From NCBI RefSeq assembly GCF_037976325.1, contig NZ_CP150265.1:2041501-2105500 (forward strand): DNA of 64,000 bases, written 5' to 3'. The translations under genes and the position numbers were made by a program. Shown piece after piece: positions 25,776 to 35,174 of this stretch; the first letter of the stretch is position 1, and the number at the start of each line of letters is the position of its first letter. The notes under the pieces are model-generated. The model saw nothing but the letters and a program-made list of their open reading frames with translations, had not been told where the DNA came from and did not search any database. This stretch comes from Paenibacillus sp. FSL K6-3182. Its GTDB lineage: Bacteria > Bacillota > Bacilli > Paenibacillales > Paenibacillaceae.

Positions 25776-26198
25776 ATGTTTAAAGTAATGTTATTTTTGC
25801 ACGTGATTGGTGCAGTAGGTATGGGCTTCTATATCGTTCTTCCAATCATGCTGGGTAGAGCTACTAAGCTTGCCGGAGTTGGACAAGGCGGATTAGCTGA
25901 CGGCCTGCGTTCGGCAAACCGAATTGCGCAATATTTTCTAGTTTTGCAGCTGCTAACAGGTGGATATTTGATGTCGCAAGCGGATTACAAGGTGGCATGG
26001 ATGGTCATTATTATTTTGCTGTTCCTGGCAATTGCGGCACTAGGCGGAATTATTTCCAAGCCTCTTAAGCTTGTAGTTGCATCCATTCAAGAAGGCAAAA
26101 GCGCAACTGCACACATTAACAAAGCACGCGTGATGAGCATCATCGTATTGGTGCTATACATCGCTATTATCTACTTCATGAAGTTTCCGATGATCTAA
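25776..26198 (+). CDS. Four-helix membrane protein of unknown function
   Basis: A 140-residue protein with hydrophobic segments at about residues 4-24, 49-66, 71-92 and 117-136. The first includes FLHVIGAVGMGFYIVLPIML. The pattern resembles DUF2269-type small membrane proteins with a conserved HxxG in helix 1, but the assignment is tentative. AGGAGG lies about 8 nt before the ATG. It stands alone between recQ and the sugar kinase, with its own likely promoter. Confidence 0.7.
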   Translation: MFKVMLFLHVIGAVGMGFYIVLPIMLGRATKLAGVGQGGLADGLRSANRIAQYFLVLQLLTGGYLMSQADYKVAWMVIIILLFLAIAALGGIISKPLKLVVASIQEGKSATAHINKARVMSIIVLVLYIAIIYFMKFPMI

Positions 26199-26247
26199 AG
26201 CTAATATGTATAACGCCGATTATATAACGCTATAGGGGGATTTTTAC

Positions 26248-27204
26248 GTGTTAGAATCATCGCCGCAAATTGTTACGTTTGGCGAATCAATGGCTTTGTT
26301 TATGCCAGAGGAGCATAAGTCAATCGAACGCGCCGCTACGCTGGAACAAAGCTTTGGCGGAGCGGAAAGCAATGTCGCAATAGGACTTGCACGTCTAGGC
26401 TCCTCTGTTGGATGGTTTGGCGCTCTCGGCGACGATCCGTTTGGCAAAATTATTTTGAAGACGCTGCGAGGCGAGGGTGTAGACGTATCTCGTGCGCAGC
26501 TTAGCTCGGAAGCTCCTACGGGCATGATGTTTCGTGAGCATGTAGCGGGTAGAACAGCCGTTCATTATTTCAGAAAGCATTCGGCAGCTAGTCGGATGCT
26601 GCCTGAGCATCTTGATGAGGATTATATTCGCGGTGCTAAACTGCTTCATGTAACCGGTATCACAGCTGCGCTTAGCGAGGATTGCCGCAAGACGGTTCGC
26701 CGCGCTATCGATATTGCGAAGGAAGCTGGGGTGCTTGTCAGCTTTGACCCGAACCTGCGGCTTAAGCTGTGGTCAATCGAAGAAGCTCGTGCAGCACTGC
26801 TGCCGCTTGCAGCAGATGCGGATTACTTTTTGCCAGGATGGGACGAGCTTAAGCTATTGTACGAAACAGACGATTATGAGCATATTAAAGGCCAGCTAAA
26901 TCAATTAAAAGCGGTGTCGATCATTAAAGGCAGAGGCGACACGACGATTGTTCTAAACAAAGGGCAGGAAGAAAGCTTGCCTTTCTATCCGGCTGAGCAG
27001 GTTGTTGATACTGTAGGCGCGGGTGACGGTTTTTGCGCTGGTTTCTTGGCAGGAATTATGAAGGGATTATCCCCTGTAGAAGCAGTACGGCTTGCAAGTA
27101 TTAATGGATCATTAGTCGTTCAAATGCGTGGCGACTGGGAAGCTTTGCCGGAATGGAGTGTCGTCCAACAGCGGATGTCCGCCAAGGCTTGGGTGGAGCG
27201 CTGA
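26248..27204 (+). CDS. PfkB-family sugar kinase, 2-dehydro-3-deoxygluconokinase-like
   Basis: 318 residues. Ribokinase-fold signatures are present: GGAESNVAIGLARLG near the N terminus and DTVGAGDGFCAGFLAG at the ATP/anion hole. HYFRKHSAASRM is typical of KdgK-type kinases acting on 2-keto-3-deoxygluconate. No KDG aldolase lies nearby, so the substrate remains uncertain. It starts at GTG 26248, with GGGGGA 7 nt upstream. The stop is 2 nt before the start of a DeoR regulator, so the two genes are cotranscribed and the regulator probably responds to a phosphorylated sugar. Confidence 0.82.
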   Translation: MLESSPQIVTFGESMALFMPEEHKSIERAATLEQSFGGAESNVAIGLARLGSSVGWFGALGDDPFGKIILKTLRGEGVDVSRAQLSSEAPTGMMFREHVAGRTAVHYFRKHSAASRMLPEHLDEDYIRGAKLLHVTGITAALSEDCRKTVRRAIDIAKEAGVLVSFDPNLRLKLWSIEEARAALLPLAADADYFLPGWDELKLLYETDDYEHIKGQLNQLKAVSIIKGRGDTTIVLNKGQEESLPFYPAEQVVDTVGAGDGFCAGFLAGIMKGLSPVEAVRLASINGSLVVQMRGDWEALPEWSVVQQRMSAKAWVER

Positions 27205-27206
27205 CA

Positions 27207-27989
27207 ATGGCTGAATTGATCGGTAACAAGGGTCAGCGTCGCCGTGAAGCTATTCTGCAGCTTTTGAAGCAGCAGGGCAGGGTGACGATTTTGGAAATGG
27301 TTGAGCGCTTCGGCTGCTCTGAAGCGACGGCTCGAAGAGATCTTGAGCAAATGGAAGCTGATTATCCGGTTATTCGGACGATTGGCGGTGCGATGTATGA
27401 TGGAATGAATTCAGTAAGGGATTTGCCTTTTGCGGAGAAGGAAGGTTTGTCGATTCTGGAGAAAGAGCATATCGCGGAATTAGCTGCTTCTTTAATTTTG
27501 GAAGGCGATGTGATTGGTCTCTCTGGCGGTACAACAAATTTCCTTATTGCTAAGATGATCAAATCGAGGCGGGGCATCACGGTAGTAACCAATGCGGTTA
27601 ACATCGCAATGGAGCTTGCGGGCAGTGATATTCAGGTTGTCGTTACCGGTGGCATTATGCGCCATAACAGCTTTGAGCTGTGCGGCCCTCTAGGTGAGGG
27701 AATGGTCGCTCATTTGCATATCGGAAAAATGTTTATCGGTGTTGATGGTATATCTGCTGCTGGCGGCATCACGACCTACTCCGAGCAAGAAGCGCAAATT
27801 GCTAAAGCACTCATTAAGCGTTCACAAGCGGCATATGCCGTATTCGATCATACGAAGACAGATCGCACCTCATTATTTTCCATTGCTTCCTTATCCGAGC
27901 TGAAAGGCGTCATTACGGATGTTCCGCTCACTGAAGAGCTTGCAGCTGAAATGAAGCAGCACGGTATTTCCGTATACGTTACGGATTAA
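27207..27989 (+). CDS. DeoR-family transcriptional regulator
   Basis: 260 residues. The N-terminal DeoR helix-turn-helix is RREAILQLLKQQGRVTILEM...FGCSEATARRDLEQME. The C-terminal sugar-phosphate sensor domain contains GDVIGLSGGTTNFLIAKM and FIGVDGISAAGGITTY. It starts 2 nt after the kinase stop and should be coupled to it. Likely targets are its own operon and possibly the convergent nag genes, but nothing in the sequence fixes the ligand. Confidence 0.9.
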   Translation: MAELIGNKGQRRREAILQLLKQQGRVTILEMVERFGCSEATARRDLEQMEADYPVIRTIGGAMYDGMNSVRDLPFAEKEGLSILEKEHIAELAASLILEGDVIGLSGGTTNFLIAKMIKSRRGITVVTNAVNIAMELAGSDIQVVVTGGIMRHNSFELCGPLGEGMVAHLHIGKMFIGVDGISAAGGITTYSEQEAQIAKALIKRSQAAYAVFDHTKTDRTSLFSIASLSELKGVITDVPLTEELAAEMKQHGISVYVTD

Positions 27990-28000
27990 CAAATTTTAAA

Positions 28001-28057
28001 AAGAGGTTCCGTGCTCAAAGGTTATCTAACCTTTGAGCACGGAACCTCTTGCTTTTT
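28001..28057. terminator. Perfect 24-bp bidirectional terminator
   Basis: The arms 28001-28024 and 28027-28050 are perfectly complementary over 24 bp with a 2-nt centre, and are flanked by A-rich and T-rich tracts. It ends both the deoR operon and nagBA. Confidence 0.95.
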
Positions 28058-29254
28058 TTACTCTTGTTTAGCTTCGTATATGGAACGGCCTTGCGCCCAA
28101 GTCTGTTGAACCTGCATTTGCGAGTCAATCCATACAAGATCAGCTTGCTTGCCGCTTGCAATTGTACCGGTACGGTCGCTGATGCCAAGCTGTTTTGCTG
28201 CATTGCCGCTAGCCAACCGACTAATTTCAGAAAGTGATAGGTTGGTATGCTCATGGATAAAGCGTACGGCACCAATCATCGTTAAACAGCTGCCTGCTAG
28301 GGCGTTGCCATCTTTTAATCTTGCTTCGCCGTTTTTTACGACGACGGCTAAGCCTCCGAGACTATATTCGCCTTCCGGCATGCCTGCTGCTGCCATCGCA
28401 TCTGTGATCAGTATAACCTTATCTGAAGGTTTAGCAGCGAGCACCAAACGAATTGCAGCAGGATGCACGTGAATACCATCGGCTATGAGCTCGGCCACAA
28501 TACGATCATCGGTCAATACAGCTCCTAGCGTTCCGGGCTCACGGTGATGCAGACCACGCATTGCATTATAGGTATGAACAGCTTGCGTAAGGCCAGCATC
28601 TGCAGCAGCGATCACTTCTTCATAGACAGCATCCGTATGCCCGCAGGCTGTGACGATCCCTTGCTCAGCAAGCCAAGCGATAGTCTCAATCGCACCGCTT
28701 TTCTCAGGAGCCAGTGTAAGCTGACGGAGAAGATCGGGCCACTTGGCATGCCATTGCTGCATCCATTCCAGCTGAGGCGTTTTAATATAAGCTGGGTTTT
28801 GAGCGCCTGGCCATGCCTCGCTTATGAACGGGCCCTCCAAATGTACGCCATACAAGGCTGCATAAGGCATTTCACTGCTGCGGTAATCTGCAACGGCATG
28901 CAATACGTCTTCAATTGCTTCCTTAGGAGCAGTCATTGTTGTAGCAAGCATGCCTGTCGTACCTTGTGAGGCATGGAATTTAGTAATGGTGTCGAAGCTT
29001 TCACGGCTGGCATCCATAAAATCCGCACCAAATCCACCGTGAACATGCACATCAATAAAACCAGGAAGCAGCCAGCCTCCCTTTCCGTCTATAGACAACT
29101 GTGCATCTGAAGCCTCGTTTGCTGCCACGTTGTCATCTTGGGCAACAATTTTTGCAATCTTCCCATCTTGTACAAAAACACTGCCGTTAACTATCCCATC
29201 TTCAAGCACGATATTTACGTTGTGGATGAACCAGTTTGCAGAGTTTAGGGTCAT
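28058..29254 (-). CDS. nagA: N-acetylglucosamine-6-phosphate deacetylase
   Basis: 398 residues. The amidohydrolase metal motif is GFIDVHVHGGFGADFMD. LEGPFISEAWPGAQNPAY, the HTDA segment GIVTACGHTDAVYEE and VLITDAMAAAGMPEGEY follow. It removes acetate from GlcNAc-6-phosphate. Its ATG comes directly after the nagB stop codon (TAAATG), with GGAAGGA inside the nagB 3' end, so translation is coupled. Confidence 0.95.
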   Translation of the reverse strand: MTLNSANWFIHNVNIVLEDGIVNGSVFVQDGKIAKIVAQDDNVAANEASDAQLSIDGKGGWLLPGFIDVHVHGGFGADFMDASRESFDTITKFHASQGTTGMLATTMTAPKEAIEDVLHAVADYRSSEMPYAALYGVHLEGPFISEAWPGAQNPAYIKTPQLEWMQQWHAKWPDLLRQLTLAPEKSGAIETIAWLAEQGIVTACGHTDAVYEEVIAAADAGLTQAVHTYNAMRGLHHREPGTLGAVLTDDRIVAELIADGIHVHPAAIRLVLAAKPSDKVILITDAMAAAGMPEGEYSLGGLAVVVKNGEARLKDGNALAGSCLTMIGAVRFIHEHTNLSLSEISRLASGNAAKQLGISDRTGTIASGKQADLVWIDSQMQVQQTWAQGRSIYEAKQE

Positions 29255-29980
29255 TTAACTTAACATCCTTCCCGCCTCGCGGTCTAGTAGAACAATGACG
29301 CGCGCATGAGTTTGCAGCAATGAAGCCGGTACGTTAGTCGTAATCGGACCAGTCAATGCTTCTTTTACAATTTCTGCTTTGTCAGCACCACGAACAGCCA
29401 GCACGATCGTATTAGCTTTTAAAATAGAGCCAACACCCATCGTAATTGCATACTCAGGCACTTCATCCATTGAATCGAAGAAACGAGCATTTGCTTCACG
29501 CGTTTCCTCTTTTAATTTAACAACGTGAGTGCCGCCAGAAAGATTAACATCAGGTTCATTGAATCCAATATGACCGTTGTGGCCTAGACCAAGCAATTGA
29601 ATATCTACTGGTCTTGCTTCTAACATTGCATCGTAAGCATTCGATTCCAGCTCAACATCCGAAGCCATGCCATTTGGCAAATGGATTTGGTTCTCGGGAA
29701 TATCGATGTGCGAGAACAGATGCTGCTTCATGTAGTAGGCGTAGCTTTGGTCGTTATCAGGCTTGATTCCGACATATTCATCCAAATTGAACGTTGTCAC
29801 ATCTTTAAAGCTAACGTTGTTTTGTTTATGCAGTTCTACTATTTTGTCATAAATTCCGATGGGTGTCGATCCTGTTGCAAGGCCTAGTACTGCATCTGGT
29901 TTCTCTTTTACGATACCTACAAATAATTCCGCAGCATAAGCATCTAATTCCTGTTGTGTATCAAATATAATCATTTCCAT
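29255..29980 (-). CDS. nagB: Glucosamine-6-phosphate deaminase
   Basis: 241 residues. Signatures are LGLATGSTPIGIYDKIVEL, TFNLDEYVGI, LLGLGHNGHIGFNEP and the ITMGVGSIL region. It converts glucosamine-6-phosphate to fructose-6-phosphate and ammonia, feeding amino sugars into glycolysis and closing the NagA pathway. It is first in the nagB-nagA operon, which has a clear promoter upstream. No nagR-type GntR gene lies next to it. Confidence 0.96.
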   Translation of the reverse strand: MEMIIFDTQQELDAYAAELFVGIVKEKPDAVLGLATGSTPIGIYDKIVELHKQNNVSFKDVTTFNLDEYVGIKPDNDQSYAYYMKQHLFSHIDIPENQIHLPNGMASDVELESNAYDAMLEARPVDIQLLGLGHNGHIGFNEPDVNLSGGTHVVKLKEETREANARFFDSMDEVPEYAITMGVGSILKANTIVLAVRGADKAEIVKEALTGPITTNVPASLLQTHARVIVLLDREAGRMLS

Positions 29981-30013
29981 GTTTAGTCCCCCTATAAGGC
30001 TTTTGTTAGTTAT

Positions 30014-30042
30014 ATTTTATATGAATTTCGACGGTTTAACAA
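30014..30042 (-). promoter_or_regulatory. nagBA promoter
   Basis: On the reverse strand TTGTTA (30037-30042), a 17-bp spacer and TAAAAT (30014-30019) form a good sigma-A promoter 34 bp before nagB. Confidence 0.65.
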
Positions 30043-30046
30043 GATA

Positions 30047-30088
30047 AAATGATTGTAAAATTCAAATAAATGATTGTAAAAATCATTT
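30047..30088. repeat. Direct and inverted repeats upstream of the nagBA promoter
   Basis: AAATGATTGTAAAA occurs at 30047-30060 and 30068-30081, 21 bp apart (two helical turns). The second copy is also half of an inverted repeat, AAATGATT (30068-30075) with AATCATTT (30081-30088). The block ends 5 bp upstream of the -35, a position suited to an activator or an UP element. Confidence 0.65.
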
Positions 30089-30472
30089 GTCTACTGAACT
30101 AGCCGTCGCTTCTAACTCATCGGCCAGGCTCATATTTTTAGGATTGGGGTTAGTCTCTTTATAATGCCACATTTATTAGAAGAACTATTCTAGACGCCAT
30201 AGCGCATGCTTCAGAATGGATCGATCAGCTTATGTGTCAATGTCGTGGAGTTGAGAGCGTGAATCAAAAATATGTGCTAAACTAGTACATAGTTACTACG
30301 CTGAAAAGGTTATGAAGTGTAAAGTGCAAGCAGGCCTAATGGATACATATATGTTCAGCCTATTGATGAGGAAATTCACAAGTTGTATACGCAGGAATAG
30401 AAGATAGAGAAGCGAAACGTGAGCGGCGCTGCTATAAAAGGCGTTGGCCGTTTAAGCTTGGGAGGAACAAGC
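30089..30472. other. Intergenic stretch upstream of idi
   Basis: 384 bp with no gene I can support. A TATAAT occurs near 30160 without a clear -35, and short frames lack ribosome-binding sites. The last 54 bp are open in frame with idi. Confidence 0.45.
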
Positions 30473-31528
30473 ATGTCAGTAGATCAGCAAGCAGCAACTG
30501 CAAAGCGTAAAGGAGAACATATACGTATTTGCTTGCAGGAGCAAGTAAACAGCGTTGGCATTGAAACGGGCTTGGGGCGGTACCGCTTTAAGCATAATGC
30601 ACTGCCTGAGCTTTCCTTCGCTGAAGTAAGCCTAAATACAGATTGGTTCGGCAAAAAGCTTGGAGCCCCACTGCTCGTTAGCTCCATGACTGGAGGAACG
30701 GATGAAGCAGGGGCTATTAATCGTCGATTGGCGGTTGTGGCAGAAACGAGGGGCTGGGCGATTGGGCTAGGCTCCATGCGCGCCGCAATAGAAAACGAAC
30801 AGCTCGCAGCTTCGTTCTCCATACGGAAAGATGCGCCTACCGTACCGGTTATTGCTAACATTGGTGCGGTTCAGTTGAATTATGGTTTTGGTGTAGAATC
30901 ATGCCGCAGAGCTGTAGACATTGCTGAAGCGGATGCGTTAGTCCTGCATCTCAACAGCATGCAAGAGGTGTTTCAACCCGAAGGAGATACCGATTTCCGC
31001 AATTTATTGGTTTCGATTGAGCAGGTGTGCAGGTCGCTTAATGTGCCGGTTGGAGTAAAAGAAGTGGGCTGGGGTATTGATGCGGAGACCGCAGCAGCGC
31101 TTGTGGGTGCAGGCGTTTCCTTTATTGATGCTGCTGGTGCGGGTGGAACTTCATGGAGTCAGGTCGAGAAGTTTCGCTCCACCGATGATCTAAGAAGGCA
31201 AGCTGCTGAAGCATTCGCGGATTGGGGCATACCGACTGCTGAGAGTGTGACGGAAATTCGCGCTGCGCTTCCCGAGGCAAATATTATTGCAAGCGGAGGT
31301 TTGCGTACAGGTGTTGATGCCGCAAAAGCAATAGCGCTAGGCGCAAATCTTGCTGGCTTTGGACGTGTATTGCTGCCGCAAGCGGCTAGCAGCAGCAAGG
31401 AAATTTCGCAGGAGCAATTGCTGCAGCAATTCGAACGCATTGAGTTTGAAATGCGTACGGCGATGTTTGGCATTGGCGTTGGTACGATTAATGAGCTGCG
31501 TCAAACAAACCGATTGATCCTAAAATAA
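30473..31528 (+). CDS. fni: Type 2 isopentenyl-diphosphate delta-isomerase
   Basis: 351 residues of the FMN-dependent Idi-2 (Fni) family. It contains RKGEHIRICL near the N terminus, LLVSSMTGGTDEAG, ALVLHLNSMQEVFQPEGDTDF, KEVGWGI, DAAGAGGTSW and IIASGGLRTGVDAAKAIALG for flavin phosphate binding. It interconverts IPP and DMAPP in isoprenoid synthesis. GGGAGGA lies 6-7 nt before the ATG at 30473; the frame is open 18 codons further upstream. It ends at a strong terminator. Confidence 0.94.
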   Translation: MSVDQQAATAKRKGEHIRICLQEQVNSVGIETGLGRYRFKHNALPELSFAEVSLNTDWFGKKLGAPLLVSSMTGGTDEAGAINRRLAVVAETRGWAIGLGSMRAAIENEQLAASFSIRKDAPTVPVIANIGAVQLNYGFGVESCRRAVDIAEADALVLHLNSMQEVFQPEGDTDFRNLLVSIEQVCRSLNVPVGVKEVGWGIDAETAAALVGAGVSFIDAAGAGGTSWSQVEKFRSTDDLRRQAAEAFADWGIPTAESVTEIRAALPEANIIASGGLRTGVDAAKAIALGANLAGFGRVLLPQAASSSKEISQEQLLQQFERIEFEMRTAMFGIGVGTINELRQTNRLILK

Positions 31529-31544
31529 TAGTTAAATATCATTC

Positions 31545-31590
31545 GAGGTGAGCCAGAAGCAACAAGCTTCTGGCTCACCTCTTTTGTTTG
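31545..31590. terminator. Bidirectional terminator between idi and the ger operon
   Basis: A perfect 16-bp stem, 31545-31560 with 31566-31581, has an AACAA loop and a downstream T-run. Confidence 0.93.
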
Positions 31591-31601
31591 TGGTGCTAAC
31601 C

Positions 31602-32693
31602 CTATTTGATAATACCTGTACCTTCAATTTTTATATTGGCATTTACGATAAATTTAACGTTAGGGTAGATGGATTGCCACTGCTGCCAAGCCTCCTTACC
31701 AGGATGGGTAGCCCGATAGCGCAGTCCGAAACCTATGGGATCTACATTTGCTTTTTGGATTTTTTTGAGAAGCGCGAGGCAAGATTCAGCATATTCCTTA
31801 TTTAAATTTTGCTCAATGGGCTGCCACTGATCTTCATATATGCCTTTTGGCGCTTCCTCAAATACGACCCTGATCTTAACATCCAGCGTGATTGTGTCTT
31901 GGCCGTTTTGCTTCCCGAGTCGGAAGGTTGAGTGCATATCCGTAATCGCAACGACTAAATCCAAGCCTTCAAACATGCCATGCATCGAAGATTTGGTGAA
32001 ATCTTCAGCGAGCTGATTGTAAAGCTGCGATTCAGCTGGAGACAATATAAGCTTAACCTTTGTTTTGTCCAGCAGCGCTGTTCGGTTGATGACGAAGCTC
32101 TTTTTACCATCCTTTGTAATAACAGGCATCAGCGGATCGAGTCCTTCCTCGGAAGCACGCCTAGCGAAGTCTGATAACGTTTCTACGTAAGTATAGGATG
32201 ACTCGGTTCCGTCAGCTCCAAAGCTTAAAAAAAGCGTGTTGCCCGGATAACGCTCTGACACAGGCTTTATTTTCAGCAGTGATTCCGCGTCCGGTTTCCC
32301 GATAGCAATATCGGCGACACTTTGGATATCTCTTCTCCGCGACATCCATTGTAATATTTCCGTATAGTTTTGGCGGGCAATCTTCTCACCAATGAGAAAC
32401 ACTTTGCAATGCCCGAAATCCAGCTCCTTGTCGACGTAGGATTTCAACATTCGAATGCCTTCTGCGACGGTTTCTGTATCAATGGTCTCGATCTGCGTTT
32501 TCGAAGCGCCAGGCTCGATCTTTGGAGACGGAACAGCAAGTAGCAGGGAAAGACGAAACGGTTTTTTCTCATTATCTGATGCATCTATGCCAAGAGCGAC
32601 CACGAAGAATCGTTTGTCGATATCCTTGAACCCGCAGCCGCCAAGCAAACCAAGAGAGAGGATTAACAAAAAGACTCGAAGGGTGATGCTCAT
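31602..32693 (-). CDS. Ger(x)C family spore germination lipoprotein
   Basis: 363 residues. The lipoprotein signal ends LSLGLLGGC with the lipidated cysteine at residue 20. FFVVALGIDASD and the repeated beta/helix domains of GerC proteins follow. It is the C subunit of a nutrient germinant receptor, anchored on the outer face of the spore inner membrane. The start overlaps the gerB-type stop by 4 nt, and it is last in a three-gene A-B-C operon. Confidence 0.93.
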   Translation of the reverse strand: MSITLRVFLLILSLGLLGGCGFKDIDKRFFVVALGIDASDNEKKPFRLSLLLAVPSPKIEPGASKTQIETIDTETVAEGIRMLKSYVDKELDFGHCKVFLIGEKIARQNYTEILQWMSRRRDIQSVADIAIGKPDAESLLKIKPVSERYPGNTLFLSFGADGTESSYTYVETLSDFARRASEEGLDPLMPVITKDGKKSFVINRTALLDKTKVKLILSPAESQLYNQLAEDFTKSSMHGMFEGLDLVVAITDMHSTFRLGKQNGQDTITLDVKIRVVFEEAPKGIYEDQWQPIEQNLNKEYAESCLALLKKIQKANVDPIGFGLRYRATHPGKEAWQQWQSIYPNVKFIVNANIKIEGTGIIK

Positions 32694-33790
32694 ACGGCTT
32701 TGGACCTCCTTTTGCTAAGCACGAACACCCAAACGACGATTAATATTTCCACGAAAAATCGGACAATGAGCCAATAGGTAGTAATGAGCATGTTCATCTT
32801 TTCGTTCGTTAGCATGAGATATAGGATGGAGAGCAATGCAAAAATGCCGACGATGACATAGTTGGACATCGGCGTTTTGAGACTATCAAACTCCGGCCTA
32901 TAACTTGGAAAACAAGATTTCACAAACTCCATCGCCTGATGCCAGCCGGACATCGTATAAACGAGAGTTAGGTTTAAAAAAACGATTAGAAAAAGAAACA
33001 ACACACGTTCAATAAAGCCGTATTGCATAAGCAGGGAATTAGCGGTCTGGCTCCAGATGTAAATGTATTGGTTTACGCCTTCCGTCCCATGAAAACCAAT
33101 GGGCACAAAAAATGTAATCAATAAAATAACGGCGCCGGCTATCGGATAAATAAAGCGGAATTTAAAACGGAAATTTGGCGGAAATAGCCGATTGAACAAT
33201 GAAAGATTAATATAACCGGTAAAAATGAAAGTAGAGGCTGCAATGCAGGTCAATGTAGGCATTTCCGTTATGTAGTTGGCTACGACATGAATCGCATCCC
33301 AATTAAGCTGGTTGCTTCGTACAGCTTTAAACAATATAAAGATAATGATTGGAGCGTTTACGATCATGCCGATTTCAACGATGAACATAACTGAGAGGGT
33401 TGAACGTGTTGCAGCATAACCGCAGGCAATGACGAGCATGGTTAGAATAATATTCGCATCCGCATCTGGATTGAAAAAACGATTAATAAGAATAGCGTAG
33501 GCAACAACAACGATAGTCGTTGCAAACCACCACATTACTGAAAAAAACAACATGGAGATCGTAACGAGCCATTGCGGAGAATGCAGCTTTAATATCTCGG
33601 GCAATCCTTTACCCGGATATCGAGCCATTGCACTTGTATACATATAGACGAGTATCGTACCAATAACAATCCCGACCAAAATAGAAGAAACGGCACCGGT
33701 ATAGCGATATTGAATAAGAATATGTGGGACATAAAGCAATAGATTAATGAAACTCACGAGTACAAAGTTGTAATAGAAATAACGGTTCAT
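32690..33790 (-). CDS. GerB-family spore germination permease
   Basis: A 366-residue membrane protein with about ten hydrophobic segments and the GerAB/APC-superfamily pattern. Examples are HILIQYRYTGAVSSILVGIV and WWFATTIVVVAYAILINRFF. It is the transporter-like B subunit that binds the germinant. Its ATG overlaps the end of gerA by 4 nt and its stop overlaps the gerC start by 4 nt. Confidence 0.93.
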   Translation of the reverse strand: MNRYFYYNFVLVSFINLLLYVPHILIQYRYTGAVSSILVGIVIGTILVYMYTSAMARYPGKGLPEILKLHSPQWLVTISMLFFSVMWWFATTIVVVAYAILINRFFNPDADANIILTMLVIACGYAATRSTLSVMFIVEIGMIVNAPIIIFILFKAVRSNQLNWDAIHVVANYITEMPTLTCIAASTFIFTGYINLSLFNRLFPPNFRFKFRFIYPIAGAVILLITFFVPIGFHGTEGVNQYIYIWSQTANSLLMQYGFIERVLFLFLIVFLNLTLVYTMSGWHQAMEFVKSCFPSYRPEFDSLKTPMSNYVIVGIFALLSILYLMLTNEKMNMLITTYWLIVRFFVEILIVVWVFVLSKRRSKAV

Positions 33791-35118
33791 TTAATCTTCA
33801 CCTGCCCCACATCGCCTTCTAACGGCCTTAATTTTCCGAAAATACGCATATATGGCTTGCCAAAGCTTCTTAGGCTGCATAAATAAGTGATATAGATGAA
33901 CAAACCAACGGCTACTCCAGTGATGCCGAAGAAAATAGCGATCCCGATTAGCGGATACTTTAAAAAACGGACAGCAAATGACAGCGAATTGACAGGAATA
34001 ACGAAATTTGAAATAGCTACAACTGACGTTACGATAATCATAATGCTGCTTACGAGACCGGCTTGCTGAGCGGCTTGTCCAAGAATAAGTCCTCCAACGG
34101 TCGTAGCCGTGGAGCCGATGTACCTGGGCAAGCGAATGCTTGCTTCGATTAGTGTTTCGATCATAAAGAGCATAATAAATACTTCTATGAACGAGGGATA
34201 AGGAACAGCAGAACGGCTGCCTGCTATAGAGAAAGCAAGCTGCACGCGAAACAGCTCTGGATTATAGGAGACAACGGAAATATAGAGAGCAGGCAAAGTA
34301 ATTGTAAGCAAAGTTGAAGTGTAACGAAGGAAGATTAGAAAACGAGTCATCCAATAGGAGTCGTAATCATCCTCTACTGCGTGCATGAAATCAAAAAAAG
34401 TTGACGGCAAAATAAGAGCGAACATGTTTCCCTTTACGAGAATGATTATTTTCCCCTTGGAAATTGCACTGGTAATGCGGTCAGGACGTTCTGTAATAAG
34501 AATAGTTGGAAACAAATGCTTGCGATTGCCAACTAACAGCTTCTCAAGCTCACCAGCGGAATGAAGCATTTCCACGTTAATCGTTGTTAACTTTGTACGT
34601 ACATTATCAAGTACGGTAGGATCTACACGTCTCTGATCAAATAAGGCGAACACGGGTGTTTTGGACAATGATCCAATTGAATGCTCTTCCACCGAGAGAT
34701 CGGGGGAAGGGTACATGCCTCGGATCAGATTGAGTGATATATTTATATTTTCGCTTAATGCGATCTGAGGGCCCTGAATAGCACTTTCCACTTGTGTTTG
34801 TGAATTCTCAATACAGATGACCCGTTCAGCTTTGAATGAATAGACGACTCCATTTGCTTGAATCAGGACATGGCCGCGCAGAAGAAGACTTTGCCACATA
34901 GCGACATCTTCCAGTATTTCATAATCGGGATTTGTATCCAGCTGCGCTTGAAACGAATATTCCTCTTTTATAAAAGGGACGATAATGAAATCACTTATTT
35001 TTTTCTCTTCGCATAACGGTTCGATATAGGCGACTTCGATACTCATTTCGCTATTTTTCAAATTTTCCAATTTGATATCGATGGCTTCTGCAAATAATAA
35101 ACGAATACGTTCATTCAT
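33787..35118 (-). CDS. GerA-family spore germination protein
   Basis: 443 residues: an N-terminal soluble domain (about 1-240), then about five membrane helices, including FIEVFIMLFMIETLIEASIR and GGLILGQAAQQAGLVSSIMI, conserved in GerA. It forms the receptor's A subunit. The ATG at 35118 follows GGGGGGAACC; the frame is open 81 codons upstream across the promoter, and that part is not coding. At 443 residues it is somewhat shorter than the usual 480-500, the difference being in the N-terminal domain. A sigma-G promoter match lies 57-86 bp upstream. Confidence 0.93.
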   Translation of the reverse strand: MNERIRLLFAEAIDIKLENLKNSEMSIEVAYIEPLCEEKKISDFIIVPFIKEEYSFQAQLDTNPDYEILEDVAMWQSLLLRGHVLIQANGVVYSFKAERVICIENSQTQVESAIQGPQIALSENINISLNLIRGMYPSPDLSVEEHSIGSLSKTPVFALFDQRRVDPTVLDNVRTKLTTINVEMLHSAGELEKLLVGNRKHLFPTILITERPDRITSAISKGKIIILVKGNMFALILPSTFFDFMHAVEDDYDSYWMTRFLIFLRYTSTLLTITLPALYISVVSYNPELFRVQLAFSIAGSRSAVPYPSFIEVFIMLFMIETLIEASIRLPRYIGSTATTVGGLILGQAAQQAGLVSSIMIIVTSVVAISNFVIPVNSLSFAVRFLKYPLIGIAIFFGITGVAVGLFIYITYLCSLRSFGKPYMRIFGKLRPLEGDVGQVKIK

Positions 35119-35174
35119 GCCGGTTCCCCCCTTCAAATGATGCTGAGTTGCATAAAGATCTGGATAAGCTTCCA

